Of a stretch of 64,000 nt of DNA, positions 39,818 through 48,539 are shown piece after piece. The notes below the pieces were generated by a model. It had not been told where the DNA came from. It saw only the letters and a list, made by a program, of their open reading frames with translations, and did no database searches. The DNA is from Sphingosinicella microcystinivorans (lineage in GTDB: Bacteria > Pseudomonadota > Alphaproteobacteria > Sphingomonadales > Sphingomonadaceae), in contig NZ_RBWX01000007.1 in NCBI RefSeq assembly GCF_003634215.1, forward strand, positions 484,001 to 548,000, given 5' to 3'. The translations under genes and the position numbers were made by a program. The stretch's first letter is position 1, and each line of letters begins with the position of its first letter.

Positions 39818-40697
39818 CCTCGATGACCTCGCTCAGAACCTTCAGAAATGCCGTCGCAAGGCCGGACGGCGGTCGGTTCTGCAGGTGAACGGCGTGGATG
39901 TCGAAAGCCAGAGAGGGAAGGATAGGCCGATACGACAGGCCGGGTGTCTGCGCCGCCTGCGCCGTAAAATTATCGACGATCGTCATGCCGACACCCGCCT
40001 TCACCAGCGCGGAGGCGATGTAGAAGGTTCGCGCCGAAACGATTTCACCCAGTTCCACGCCCACGCGCTGGAGCTCGGCGGAGAGGAGCCGGCCGATGGG
40101 GCCGCTCTGGATCGGGCTGATGAACGGACGGTCCTTCAGCATCTCGAGCGGGATGCGCGGCGGCGCATCCGGCATGTCCGCCTCGCGGTAGAGGATGACG
40201 AGTTCGCCCTCGCCAAGCCAGCGGTGCGACACGGGCGCGGCAGGGGGCACCTCGTAGCTGACGACGATGTCCGTCTCGCGTTCGTAGAGCTTGCGGACCA
40301 TGTCGTCGTGGTGGACCGTCTGCAGATCGAAGCTGACACCTTCGTGATCGCGGAGGAAACGGGCGACGGCCTCCGGCAGCGCGCTGAGACTGAGCGAGGG
40401 GAGGGCAGAGACGCGCAGGGTGCCGCCGCGTCCGTGCCGCAGGTTCTGGCTCGCCTGTCGCAACGAATAGACGCGTGTCTGGATTTCGTCGACCTCCGCG
40501 AACAGTGTGTGCGCGTCTTCGGTCGGCACGAGCCCGCTCTTGGCGCGCTCGAACAGTGGGAAGCCAAGCAACATCTCTGCGTGGCGAAGCACCTTTGTCA
40601 CCGACGGCTGCGAAACGTTGAGCGCACGCGCCGCCGCACTCACGGACCCGTTGCTGTAAACGGCGTGGAAAATCTCGATGTGACGCAGGTTGATCAT
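39810..40697 (-). CDS. LysR-type regulator of the D-glutamate genes
   Basis: A 295-residue LysR-type regulator. The helix-turn-helix is near residues 18-38 (GSVSAAARALNVSQPSVTKV), and a periplasmic-binding-protein-like effector domain covers about 90-290. It precedes dgcN on the same strand, so it probably regulates the dgc operon, with D-glutamate or an acetylated form as inducer (inference). The ATG at 40697 begins the DNA-binding domain; the longer open frame upstream overlaps the promoter region of the divergent acyl-CoA synthetase gene. Confidence 0.92.
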   Translation of the reverse strand: MINLRHIEIFHAVYSNGSVSAAARALNVSQPSVTKVLRHAEMLLGFPLFERAKSGLVPTEDAHTLFAEVDEIQTRVYSLRQASQNLRHGRGGTLRVSALPSLSLSALPEAVARFLRDHEGVSFDLQTVHHDDMVRKLYERETDIVVSYEVPPAAPVSHRWLGEGELVILYREADMPDAPPRIPLEMLKDRPFISPIQSGPIGRLLSAELQRVGVELGEIVSARTFYIASALVKAGVGMTIVDNFTAQAAQTPGLSYRPILPSLAFDIHAVHLQNRPPSGLATAFLKVLSEVIEAL

Positions 40698-40807
40698 GGA
40701 TGGCCTATCCTCCCGTCCGGGATGGGTGCGCGTCAATACCGATTGCGATGCCGGTGCCGGATCGAGTTTAAGCGCAGGGAATGAGAATCGTAACATGCGG
40801 GGATGAC

Positions 40808-42316
40808 ATGGCGGAAAATCTGGTCGCGATCTTCCTTGACCGGCAGACGGCATTCGGCGCGAAGCCGGCGATCGTCTGGCGGGATACGCCGGTGATCGAC
40901 TTCGCAGGGGTCCCCGCGATGATCGGGCGCTACCGCGCGGCGCTCACGGCGCTTGGCGTGAAGCGCGGTGACCGGGTGATGGTGAAAACCGAGAACTCGC
41001 CCTCGTTCGTCTACACCTATCTCGCCGTGCTCGCGTCGGGCGCGATCTTCGTCCCGATGAACGCGGCATACACGGCCGCCGAGGTGGCGCTGCTGATCGA
41101 GGACGCCGAGCCTGCGCTGCTTGTTCATGCCGCCGCGACTCCGGTGCCCGGCCAGGATGCGGCGCCGGTGAAGCGCATGACGCTGGAGCCCGACGGATCG
41201 GGGTCGCTGCCCGATCTCGCGCTGTCGCTCGAACCGGACCTCTCGATCGAGGCGGTTGCATCCAGCGATCTCGCCGCGATCCTGTTCACCTCGGGCACCA
41301 CCGGGCGACCGAAGGGCGCGATGCTGAGCCACGGCAATCTTTCGAGCAACGTCGCGGCGCTGCACGAGGCGTGGCATTTCTCGTCGGACGATTCGATCCT
41401 GCACACGCTGCCGCTGTTTCACGCGCACGGGTTGTTCGTGGCGCTGCACCTTGCGCTCTACAATGCCGCGACACTGGTGATGCTGCCCAAGTTCAACGCT
41501 GCCGACGTGATCCAGGGGCTCGGGCTGGTGAGTGTGTTCATGGGCGTGCCGACCTTCTATGCGCGCCTGCTCGCCGAGCCGGCCTTCGACCGCGATGTCT
41601 GCGGCACGATCCGCCTGTTCGTCAGCGGCTCTGCACCATTGCTGCCGTCTGTTTTTGAAGCGTTTGAGGCGCGCACCGGCCACCGTATCCTCGAACGCTA
41701 CGGCATGACCGAGGCGTTGATGATCACTTCCAATGCCTACGCGCAGGAGGGCCGCATCGCGGGCACCGTTGGCTATCCGTTGCCGGGCGTGTCACTGAAC
41801 GTTGTCGACGCCGACAGGAACCGGCTACCGGCGGGAGAGGTCGGTGAGATCGAGATCAAGGGGCCGAACCTTTGCGCCGGCTATTGGCGCCGGCCTGAGG
41901 CGACGGCGGAAAGCTTTTACGCGGACGGCTTCTTCCGCACGGGCGATACCGGGCGCAAGGATGCGGACGGACGCGTGACCATCGTCGGGCGTTCGAAGGA
42001 TCTTATCATCTCGGGCGGGTTCAACGTTTATCCGGCTGAGGTCGAGATCCTGCTCGCCGAGGTGGCGGGTGTCGTCGACGTCGCCGTGTTCGGCGTGCCG
42101 CATCCAGATTTCGGCGAGGCGGTTGTCGCGGCGGTGACGGTCGATGGACCGGACTTCGATGTTGCCGCCCTGGAAGCGGCCGCGGCAGCGAACCTCGCGC
42201 GCTTCAAGCAGCCAAAGGCGATCCACGTGCTTTCCGAATTGCCGCGCAACGCCATGGGCAAGGTCGTGAAGACGGAGCTGCGCAAGCGCTACGCGGAAAG
42301 CTTCACAAGTTCGTAG
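40808..42316 (+). CDS. AMP-forming acyl-CoA synthetase, malonyl-CoA synthetase-like
   Basis: A 502-residue adenylate-forming enzyme that activates a carboxylic acid to its CoA thioester through an acyl-AMP. The phosphate-binding loop LFTSGTTGRPKG is at 159-170, ERYGMTEALMITSN follows in the middle and the catalytic C-terminal lysine is K485 (NAMGK). The RYGMTE...SN stretch resembles MatB malonyl-CoA synthetases, but substrate specificity is not certain. ATG 40808 was preferred to 40781 because it begins the conserved region. Divergent from the LysR gene, with no clear link to it. Confidence 0.88.
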   Translation: MAENLVAIFLDRQTAFGAKPAIVWRDTPVIDFAGVPAMIGRYRAALTALGVKRGDRVMVKTENSPSFVYTYLAVLASGAIFVPMNAAYTAAEVALLIEDAEPALLVHAAATPVPGQDAAPVKRMTLEPDGSGSLPDLALSLEPDLSIEAVASSDLAAILFTSGTTGRPKGAMLSHGNLSSNVAALHEAWHFSSDDSILHTLPLFHAHGLFVALHLALYNAATLVMLPKFNAADVIQGLGLVSVFMGVPTFYARLLAEPAFDRDVCGTIRLFVSGSAPLLPSVFEAFEARTGHRILERYGMTEALMITSNAYAQEGRIAGTVGYPLPGVSLNVVDADRNRLPAGEVGEIEIKGPNLCAGYWRRPEATAESFYADGFFRTGDTGRKDADGRVTIVGRSKDLIISGGFNVYPAEVEILLAEVAGVVDVAVFGVPHPDFGEAVVAAVTVDGPDFDVAALEAAAAANLARFKQPKAIHVLSELPRNAMGKVVKTELRKRYAESFTSS

Positions 42317-42410
42317 GCTGATGGTCGGTCCAATATACAGCGTTTGAGGACGAGCAAACCCACGATGCCTATCGGCTTGTCCGGACACCGGCACGATTTG
42401 GCACGGGTTT

Positions 42411-43145
42411 TCAGTTCTGCGCGAGGATGCAGGGCATCATCGCCATGCGTCCGCGTGCGAAGCGGAAACCGTGCTGCGGCGATGTCTGGCGTTCCAGCGT
42501 CATGCGTCCGTTGGTGTAGGTTTCGGCGCTACCCGTTTCGCCCGAGAGCCGCGGAAGCAAAATAGCGCTGCCGTCATCAAGGACGACCTCCGCCTGTCCG
42601 TCGACCAGGCGAACGCGCAATTGCTCCGTGCCGCAGCGCATGACGATGTGCGAGGGAACGGGCATCGGTGGGGCGGCGCTTCCGGCAGTCCCGCTCTCCC
42701 ATTCGCCGGTACTTGCGAAGCGGAGCGTGCGGCTGTCGCTGCTGGTCACAGTCAGCTTGCCGTCTGCGCCCACGGATGCCGTGGTCGCCATCTCGAGCAG
42801 AGTGCGGAACGTCGCTTCCTGCGCCATAACGGCCTCAGGACACGCCATCTGGGTGCCGATCATGGGCGGATATACCTTAAACGCAGTGCCGTTCAGCGCG
42901 TAGCGTGCCGAAAAACTGTTGCAGCCCGAGCGCCCGCCGATACGGTTGTCGACGCCCATTTTAAGCTGAAACCGCGCGCCAGGCGCGGGCGCATCTCCCG
43001 CCAGCGTTTCCAGAACCCACATCGCCGGAACGGCGGGTGGCGTCGCAGCTGGGGAAGAAGCCGGACCTGGCGCGTCCTGCCCCGATGTTTCCGCCGTGCA
43101 ACCCGCCGCCATCATGGCCGCAACGATCCAAAGCCCACACTTCAT
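42411..43145 (-). CDS. META/MliC-domain lipoprotein
   Basis: A 244-residue predicted lipoprotein. The lipobox is MAAGC near residue 16, so it is anchored to the outer or inner membrane from the periplasmic side. A META (HslJ-like) domain lies at about 40-130 (WVLETLAGDAP, GGRSGCNSFSARY, with CPEAVM). A second domain at about 165-240 resembles MliC, an inhibitor of C-type lysozyme (MRCGTEQLRVRLVDGQAEVVL). AGGAGAG precedes the ATG. Likely roles are envelope stress tolerance and lysozyme resistance. It faces the tRNA-Ser gene divergently. Confidence 0.85.
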   Translation of the reverse strand: MKCGLWIVAAMMAAGCTAETSGQDAPGPASSPAATPPAVPAMWVLETLAGDAPAPGARFQLKMGVDNRIGGRSGCNSFSARYALNGTAFKVYPPMIGTQMACPEAVMAQEATFRTLLEMATTASVGADGKLTVTSSDSRTLRFASTGEWESGTAGSAAPPMPVPSHIVMRCGTEQLRVRLVDGQAEVVLDDGSAILLPRLSGETGSAETYTNGRMTLERQTSPQHGFRFARGRMAMMPCILAQN

Positions 43146-43291
43146 CACGGCTCTCCTGCCACACCGCCTGTTCATGTCCCGGCTGACCGAGCGAGGAATA
43201 CCCCTTTTCGGGACGTCGAGGGAGGCTGCATTTGCATTGAGGGCTGGACGACCCCCCGTGATGAGCGCTAAGGCGCTTCCCCCAGCGATGC

Positions 43292-43382
43292 GGAGCGGTG
43301 GCCGAGTGGTCGAAGGCGCTCGCCTGGAAAGTGAGTATACGGCAAAACCGTATCGAGGGTTCGAATCCCTCCCGCTCCGCCA
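43292..43382 (+). tRNA. tRNA-Ser (GGA)
   Basis: A 91-nt serine tRNA with 7-bp acceptor stem (43292-43298 with 43372-43378), discriminator G and encoded CCA (43380-43382). The anticodon stem CTCGC/GTGAG encloses GGA at 43326-43328, reading UCC and UCU. The long variable arm (GTATACGG...CCGTATC) is typical of serine tRNAs. The T-loop is TTCGAAT. Gene content turns accessory just after it, and tRNA-Ser 3' ends are common attachment sites, though no matching repeat was seen in the window. Confidence 0.97.
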
Positions 43383-43702
43383 CTAAGCCTCTTCTAGAGC
43401 GCTCAAAATCCTCGAAAGCATTACGTTTTGGCGCTTCCTGGGCTAAAATTCTCTCTCATACGATCCGTCTAACCGCTCCCAAATCCCATGCTGTGCGGGG
43501 CGTTTCTGAGGAGCGCCGATATGAGAGGTGGCCCTGGTGCTGACAAATCTTCAGGTGCGGGAGCCAAGCTCGCAAATAGCGTTCCAGCCATCGCGGCCCT
43601 CACCGTTGCGTAAGCGATAACCGGCACGGAGAGCAGGATGAGACGGGCTGAATGGCTAAACTACCGCCCGGGCAAGTCGGCAATGCACGCGGATGTGTTG
43701 GA
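43383..43702. other. Gene-poor stretch after tRNA-Ser
   Basis: About 320 bases with no recognisable gene. It holds an 8-bp palindrome (GAGCGCTC, 43397-43404), a 30-codon frame described separately, and a second short frame from ATG 43638 in the same reading frame that runs into the transporter gene. No integrase fragment, tRNA duplicate or insertion-sequence end was seen. Confidence 0.5.
43521..43613 (+). CDS. Candidate 30-residue peptide
   Basis: A short frame, MRGGPGADKSS... ending AIAALTVA, 30 residues. The ATG stands 7 nt after a perfect GAGGAG Shine-Dalgarno sequence. The first half is Gly/Ala-rich and basic to neutral, the second half hydrophobic. Nothing resembles a known peptide. It could be a leader, a fragment of a decayed gene or chance. 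Confidence 0.3.
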   Translation: MRGGPGADKSSGAGAKLANSVPAIAALTVA

Positions 43703-45013
43703 TCAATTGAAGTCCCGGCGGGCAAGTCCAGGTAGCAGGTAGAGTTGGCCCAACGCGCGAACGACGAAGAGCAGGCTGAATGCAAGCCAGACGCCGTGAT
43801 TGCCAAGTGGTGCTGCGAGATGGAGGGCGCCTGCATAGACGGCCATTGCAAACGCCATCGTCAAGACCATCGCACGGGTCCAGCCCGCACCTACGAAGAT
43901 GCCATCAAAAACGGACACGAAAACACCCAGGATGGCGAGCAGAACCGTCCAGCCGATGTAGGTTGCTGTTGTTGAGATCACGTCCGGATTTGTACTGAAG
44001 CCGGCGGCCAGAACACTTCCGGCAAAGAAGTAGATCGTACCAATCACAAGGCCTGTCAGGAATGCCCAAGCGAATGCGGTGCGAACCACAATAACGAAAC
44101 GACCGCGATCACGCCGACCCTTGGCTTCACCGCATAAGACCTGAGCGGCGCTTTCAAAGCCATCGACGATCAACGACGAGAGCATGAAAATCTGGAACAG
44201 GATGCCGTTCGCGGCGAGTACGACCGGTCCTTGTTGGGCGCCGCTGCGTGCGAGAAGCGCCATTGCTGCGGTAAGCAGCAGCGTTCGCAGAAACAGATCG
44301 CGATTCAGGCTGAAGAGCTTGCGCAGTGCTTGTCCATCCCAGGTTGAGCGCCAGCGGGCGGCTGCCAGCGCGCGGCTCGCGGCGGGCTCGCGTGCGATGG
44401 CTGCGATCAGCAGCGCCAGCTTGAAAAGCTCAGAGCATGCGGTGGCGGTGGCAACGCCCGCTATCCCCCAGCCGGCCCAAAGAACGAACAGAAGGTCGAG
44501 CGCGACATGCAGGATGTTGGCGGCGACCTCGATCACAAGAATGACCCTCACGCGCCGCTGCCCGATCAGCCAGCCGGAGAGTGCGCAGCTGAGCAGCCAG
44601 GCGGTACCCGCCCAATAGCGAATGTCTATGTAAATGCGTGCGTTCTGGGCAATTTCACCTTTCGCTTCGAGTAGGGCGAGACCCGCACTGACTGCCCATG
44701 GACGCACGAGCAAAAGCCCCGCGCCAATCGCCACCGCCACCGCCACGCTTCGGGTGAGAATCTTGGACTGCTCTTCATGATCGCCTTCACCCGCCGCCTG
44801 CGCGGTGAGCGCCACCGTGGCGGTACGCAGAAACGCGAACACGATGAGCAGCCCCATCATGAATTTCGCACCGAGTTCGACCGCGCCTTGCGCTGCCGCA
44901 TCGCCCAGCCGACCGATCACCCACATGTCGGCAAGACCGAAAAGCGCGGTCGCGACATTCGTGAGCATTGCGGGGAGCGCAATGCTCCATACCAGGCGAG
45001 AAGGAGACTGCAT
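43703..45013 (-). CDS. MATE-family efflux transporter
   Basis: A multidrug and toxin extrusion (MATE, DinF-like) transporter of about 436 residues and 12 membrane helices, exporting drugs or metabolites in exchange for sodium or protons. Typical starts of both halves are LVWSIALPAMLTNVATALFGLADMWVIG and LFLRTLLLTAAMALLARSGAQQG. The start is uncertain: ATG 45013 has a weak ribosome-binding site, and the frame is open to TTG starts at 45031 and 45064. Substrate unknown. It is divergent from the DUF4198 gene with 358 bases between, which contain the candidate Fur box. Confidence 0.9.
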   Translation of the reverse strand: MQSPSRLVWSIALPAMLTNVATALFGLADMWVIGRLGDAAAQGAVELGAKFMMGLLIVFAFLRTATVALTAQAAGEGDHEEQSKILTRSVAVAVAIGAGLLLVRPWAVSAGLALLEAKGEIAQNARIYIDIRYWAGTAWLLSCALSGWLIGQRRVRVILVIEVAANILHVALDLLFVLWAGWGIAGVATATACSELFKLALLIAAIAREPAASRALAAARWRSTWDGQALRKLFSLNRDLFLRTLLLTAAMALLARSGAQQGPVVLAANGILFQIFMLSSLIVDGFESAAQVLCGEAKGRRDRGRFVIVVRTAFAWAFLTGLVIGTIYFFAGSVLAAGFSTNPDVISTTATYIGWTVLLAILGVFVSVFDGIFVGAGWTRAMVLTMAFAMAVYAGALHLAAPLGNHGVWLAFSLLFVVRALGQLYLLPGLARRDFN

Positions 45014-45228
45014 GGGCAGGCTGGTCGCAAGGTCCGTCGCCTCCGTCAACCGATCTAGGGGCAACAGCGTACGATTTCTGGAAGTGGCGAGACCTCCGGA
45101 AAGCCCTGCACGCGATAGGATTTCGGCCTCCTCAGGCCTGGCTTCTGTAATGGTGACAGACGAGAACTAAGTCCAACTCGTCTCAATGCGCGGCGCACAC
45201 AACACCTAGAAGCTACAGGCGAAATCTC

Positions 45229-45249
45229 AGTTTATGAAAATCAGTATCA
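45229..45249 (-). promoter_or_regulatory. Candidate Fur box
   Basis: On the minus strand the 21 nt begin TGATACTGATTTTCAT. This matches the Fur consensus at 16 of 21 positions, with both inner half-sites well kept. It lies 123 nt before the DUF4198 start and 216 nt from the transporter gene, in the divergent promoter region. Control by iron fits a gene group that ends in a siderophore-type TonB receptor. Confidence 0.5.
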
Positions 45250-45287
45250 AGAGCGCCTTCAATAATGTGGAAGGCGTATCCAATAAT

Positions 45288-45293
45288 TATAAT
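45288..45293 (+). promoter_or_regulatory. Candidate -10 element of the metal-uptake group
   Basis: A perfect TATAAT lies inside an A+T-rich patch 79 nt before the DUF4198 start. No clear -35 is seen at 16-18 nt spacing. The Fur candidate ends 38 nt upstream of it. Confidence 0.35.
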
Positions 45294-45371
45294 TGCCGTT
45301 TCACGTCGAACTCCATCCACTAAGCGCCGGTTCTGAATGGGCCTTGGCGAATAGCGATGGGAGTGATGCTG

Positions 45372-46013
45372 ATGAGAATTTTACTGGCGGCAATATTTGC
45401 GATGTCAGGAGCCCAAGCCCAAGCGCATGAAATCTGGATTGAAAAGGATTCCAGCGGTCCGGCGAGAATATACCTTGGAGAGCCCGACTACCCGACTCCT
45501 GAAGGTGGCGACAAGGAGTTCCATCGTCTGCGCGCGCCGCAGGTGTTCCAGACGAACGCCAAGGAGGTGATTCCTGTTGTTCGCCGATCGGATCACCTGG
45601 AAGCGAACATATCAGGCAAGGGCGACATTCGGCTGCGCGATGATGATATTTTCGCGCCGGAGATGGGTGAGGACGGGAAATACGCCGCGCGCATCTATTA
45701 TGCAAAAGCGGGCAGGGCCGAAATTGCCCCTAAGCTTGACTTCGAAGTCGTTCCTTTGGAGCCGGGCGGATCCACCTTTCAGATTCTGTTCCAGGGTAAA
45801 CCGACGCCCAAAGAGGGGGTGAGAATCATCCGCCCCGACGGATGGCTGAAAAATATCAAGTCTGATCAAAATGCCCAGTTCACGGTGCCGACCGATATCA
45901 GCGGTCGTTATCTGCTCTTCGTTGACCACAACGAGGCTGTAAACCGTCAATTGGATGACAAGGCGGTATCCAAGATAACGCATGTCACAACCCTCACATT
46001 TGTTCAGCCCTGA
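45372..46013 (+). CDS. DUF4198 periplasmic protein
   Basis: A 213-residue exported protein of the DUF4198 (NikM-like) family. The signal peptide is RILLAAIFAMSGAQAQA, and the mature protein starts with HEIWIEK; an N-terminal His-Glu after cleavage is typical and could bind a metal. Several beta strands follow (FEVVPLEPG, GRYLLFVDH). The family occurs with nickel, cobalt or iron uptake genes. The third of three close ATGs (45372) was chosen because GGGAG stands 8 nt before it. It is the first gene of a same-strand group with a porin, a PepSY protein and a TonB receptor. Confidence 0.82.
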   Translation: MRILLAAIFAMSGAQAQAHEIWIEKDSSGPARIYLGEPDYPTPEGGDKEFHRLRAPQVFQTNAKEVIPVVRRSDHLEANISGKGDIRLRDDDIFAPEMGEDGKYAARIYYAKAGRAEIAPKLDFEVVPLEPGGSTFQILFQGKPTPKEGVRIIRPDGWLKNIKSDQNAQFTVPTDISGRYLLFVDHNEAVNRQLDDKAVSKITHVTTLTFVQP

Positions 46014-46049
46014 TGGGCGTGATGGGCATTGTCTGAGAATGCGCGGCTC

Positions 46050-47255
46050 ATGATTGCTCCGTGCGAGGCCGGGTCTCGCCCGGTCGTCCCAAGCGTTTAC
46101 CTGCGTCGCCCTGAATCGGCGACGCAGGTACTTTCCTGGGCGTTTGCATCTCTCGGGATGGCTTTCATCAGCGATCCGGCGCAGGCGCATGGTCGCGATG
46201 CACTGGAATGGAGGCTTGCCAGCACAACGGATGGCTGGGTCGCGCTCTCCAACCCAGTCCGGCGGGACGCTGTCGTGTTCAGCAAAATTGATGCGGAACT
46301 GACCGTCAAGGGTGAGGCGTTCGGGCTCGATGGGGTAACAGGGCGGGTAAGTTCCTTTCATGTCCTGGGTCATGGCCCATCCGAGCGCCTTGTCGCCGAT
46401 GCGCACGGTATCGATAATGCGGAAAGCGATGTGCGGCACCGTCTCCTGGAGGCGTGGGTGGATGCGCGTCTTTCCGGTAACGTCTCGGTACGTTTGGGAT
46501 TGATGGATCTGAACGCCCAGTTCGATGCCATTGAGGCCGCCGGGCTGTTTTTAAACAGTGGTCATGGCATGGGTAGTGAGTTTGCCGCCAGCGGGGTAAA
46601 TGGCCCTTCCACGTATCCCGCAACCGGGCTTGGGATAAATGTACGCGGAGAATGGTCGGGGCTGACGGTTCAGGGTGCGGTTTTCGATGGCGCGCCGCGC
46701 GGCTTTTCTGATGATGGGAAGTTTCTTGCCATTCGATTGCACAGGGAAGAGGGTGCACTGTTTCTGGGACAGGTCGAATACGACATTGAAGATACTGGAG
46801 TGTCGTTTGGCTTTGGCGCCTATCACTATAGCCGCGCCCCTTCATCAGACATAGAAGGTCCATCCCGCACCGGAGGAGGCGCTTATGCAATGACGACCTT
46901 CGCGCTCGGTTCAGACACGGCCGCGTGGTTCAGAATAGGGCATGCCAGCGCCTCTGTATCGGATATCCGCCACCAAATCAGTGGAGGTCTTACTCAAAGC
47001 GCACCTTTTGGCCGTGACGGAGATATGATCGGTATAGCCCTGAGTTCGATACGTCTGCGCCCCGATGGTCCCGGGCATACGGGATATGGCAGACGGGAGA
47101 CAAATCTGGAACTCACCTATCGTTATGCGTTCAACGATCGGATCAGCCTGCAACCCGATGTCCAGTATGTTATCCAGCCGGCCTATGACCGGGGCGGGGG
47201 CAATGCGTTGGTCGTGGGTGCGCGGCTCCAGATTGTACTCGGAAACGACATATAA
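46050..47255 (+). CDS. OprB-like outer-membrane porin
   Basis: An outer-membrane beta-barrel of about 401 residues of the carbohydrate-selective porin (OprB) type. Visible: WVDARLSGNVSVRLGLMDLNAQFD, then LFLNSGHGMGSEFA, PATGLGINVRGEW and alternating amphipathic strands to the end (TNLELTYRYAF, VVGARLQIVLGNDI). A signal-like stretch (VLSWAFASLGMAFISDPAQA) lies about 45 residues in, which suggests the true start may be further down or the leader is long. The ATG at 46050 is a compromise. In this context it may serve solute or chelate passage rather than sugars. Confidence 0.75.
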   Translation: MIAPCEAGSRPVVPSVYLRRPESATQVLSWAFASLGMAFISDPAQAHGRDALEWRLASTTDGWVALSNPVRRDAVVFSKIDAELTVKGEAFGLDGVTGRVSSFHVLGHGPSERLVADAHGIDNAESDVRHRLLEAWVDARLSGNVSVRLGLMDLNAQFDAIEAAGLFLNSGHGMGSEFAASGVNGPSTYPATGLGINVRGEWSGLTVQGAVFDGAPRGFSDDGKFLAIRLHREEGALFLGQVEYDIEDTGVSFGFGAYHYSRAPSSDIEGPSRTGGGAYAMTTFALGSDTAAWFRIGHASASVSDIRHQISGGLTQSAPFGRDGDMIGIALSSIRLRPDGPGHTGYGRRETNLELTYRYAFNDRISLQPDVQYVIQPAYDRGGGNALVVGARLQIVLGNDI

Positions 47256-47280
47256 AATATCGCCGGCAGGATTTATCGAT

Positions 47281-48396
47281 GTGAAGCGCCTTTTGGTAAA
47301 AATACATCGCTATGGGTCGCTTTGTTTCGCCATATTCTGGATTCTGCAGATTCTTTCAGGCGTTCTTCTGGTTTTTTCCCGAGAGTTCGACGATGCAGTT
47401 GTCCTCGGCGCTTCGTCTCAACTTGTTTCTGCCGATGCGATGGAGCGGGTGCGCCAGCGCATCGCGCGAGAAGGCGGTAGCGCGGGTGAATATTTCATCA
47501 GCGGAGGGTTGGCCGGGCAGGTCGATATTCTCGGCGAAGATAAATCCGGAAAACTCAGGGTCTGGCGCGTCGAAGGCGCGGACGGCCGCATCGAGCGTAT
47601 AAGTGCATGGTCGGATCCTTGGTGGGATTTGTCGATCGCGCGGGGCGTTCTGCTCTTTCACAAATCACTTCTGGCAGGGCCGACCGGACGGATAATCGTG
47701 ATTGCGAGCGGCGTGCTGCTGCTCATCAATATGCTTGTAGGTCTGCGTCTGGTCTGGCCGCAGAAGGGGCGTTGGCGGGCAATATTGTTTCCGAAACGCG
47801 CTGCCAGTCCAATTGCAAGCTTCTACACTTGGCACCGGTTTCTGGGCGTGTGGATTCTGCCGTTCGGCGTGATCATGACGTTGACGGGTCTGGGGCTTCT
47901 TTTCCTTCCATCGCTCCAGAGAGTGACCGGCAGCCCGGCTGAATTGCCAGAACAGTGCGAGGCGATACACGGCGATGTTCAGCAGCATTCTTCCGCGCGA
48001 GCGGTAGAGCGCGCAAAGCAGGTGTTCCCGAATGCGGAGACCGTTGTCGTTACCCTGCCTAACCGGAGCAATATTTGCTACACTGTGCAGATGCGGCAAC
48101 CGGGTGAATGGCGCCGCGCCTTCGGCACAACGCGGGTTTATGTAGATTCCCGCACATATCGCGTCGTCTCGGCCTGGGATGCCGTGGAAGCTCCAGCGTC
48201 CGTGAAGGCTGTGACGGCATTGTATACCGTGCACAGCGGAGAATGGGCGGGAATGGCTGGCCGATTATTGGCCGTGGTGATGGGGGCGGGATTCCTGGTG
48301 CTTATGCTGATGGGAATACGGCTCTGGTGGTCGCGATACGGGTTGAAGACGCGCGGCTCCGCCAAAGTCGGCGGTCTGCACGCGAACGGCAATTAG
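47281..48396 (+). CDS. PepSY-associated membrane protein
   Basis: A 371-residue PepSY_TM protein in the inner membrane with four main helices: near residues 12-32 (SLCFAIFWILQILSGVLLVF), about 140-162, about 195-215 and near the C-terminus (LLAVVMGAGFLVLMLMGIRLWW). PepSY-like periplasmic stretches lie between. Such proteins accompany TonB receptors and are thought to reduce or release ferric siderophores. It starts with GTG at 47281, 25 nt after the porin stop, with a weak GCAGGA site; the frame is open upstream but runs inside the porin gene. Confidence 0.82.
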   Translation: MKRLLVKIHRYGSLCFAIFWILQILSGVLLVFSREFDDAVVLGASSQLVSADAMERVRQRIAREGGSAGEYFISGGLAGQVDILGEDKSGKLRVWRVEGADGRIERISAWSDPWWDLSIARGVLLFHKSLLAGPTGRIIVIASGVLLLINMLVGLRLVWPQKGRWRAILFPKRAASPIASFYTWHRFLGVWILPFGVIMTLTGLGLLFLPSLQRVTGSPAELPEQCEAIHGDVQQHSSARAVERAKQVFPNAETVVVTLPNRSNICYTVQMRQPGEWRRAFGTTRVYVDSRTYRVVSAWDAVEAPASVKAVTALYTVHSGEWAGMAGRLLAVVMGAGFLVLMLMGIRLWWSRYGLKTRGSAKVGGLHANGN

Positions 48397-48539
48397 ACAC
48401 CGCCTTCCAAAAATTGTCATCGACTAGACCGTCACGACAGGTCCATCATCTCGTAAAGAAAATGGACGCAAAAGCCTGCGTGCGTGGTCTCCGTAAGTGA
48501 CGGTGGTCTTTGCAAATACAAACTAAAAAGGGGGTTGAA

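Noticed and set aside
43292-43382. tRNA-Ser as a proven genomic-island attachment site
   Set aside because: No repeat of the tRNA 3' end and no integrase were found in the window, so it is kept only as a hypothesis.
48397-48539. Second Fur box or riboswitch before the TonB receptor
   Set aside because: No symmetric A+T-rich site or known riboswitch core could be seen in this 143-nt spacer.
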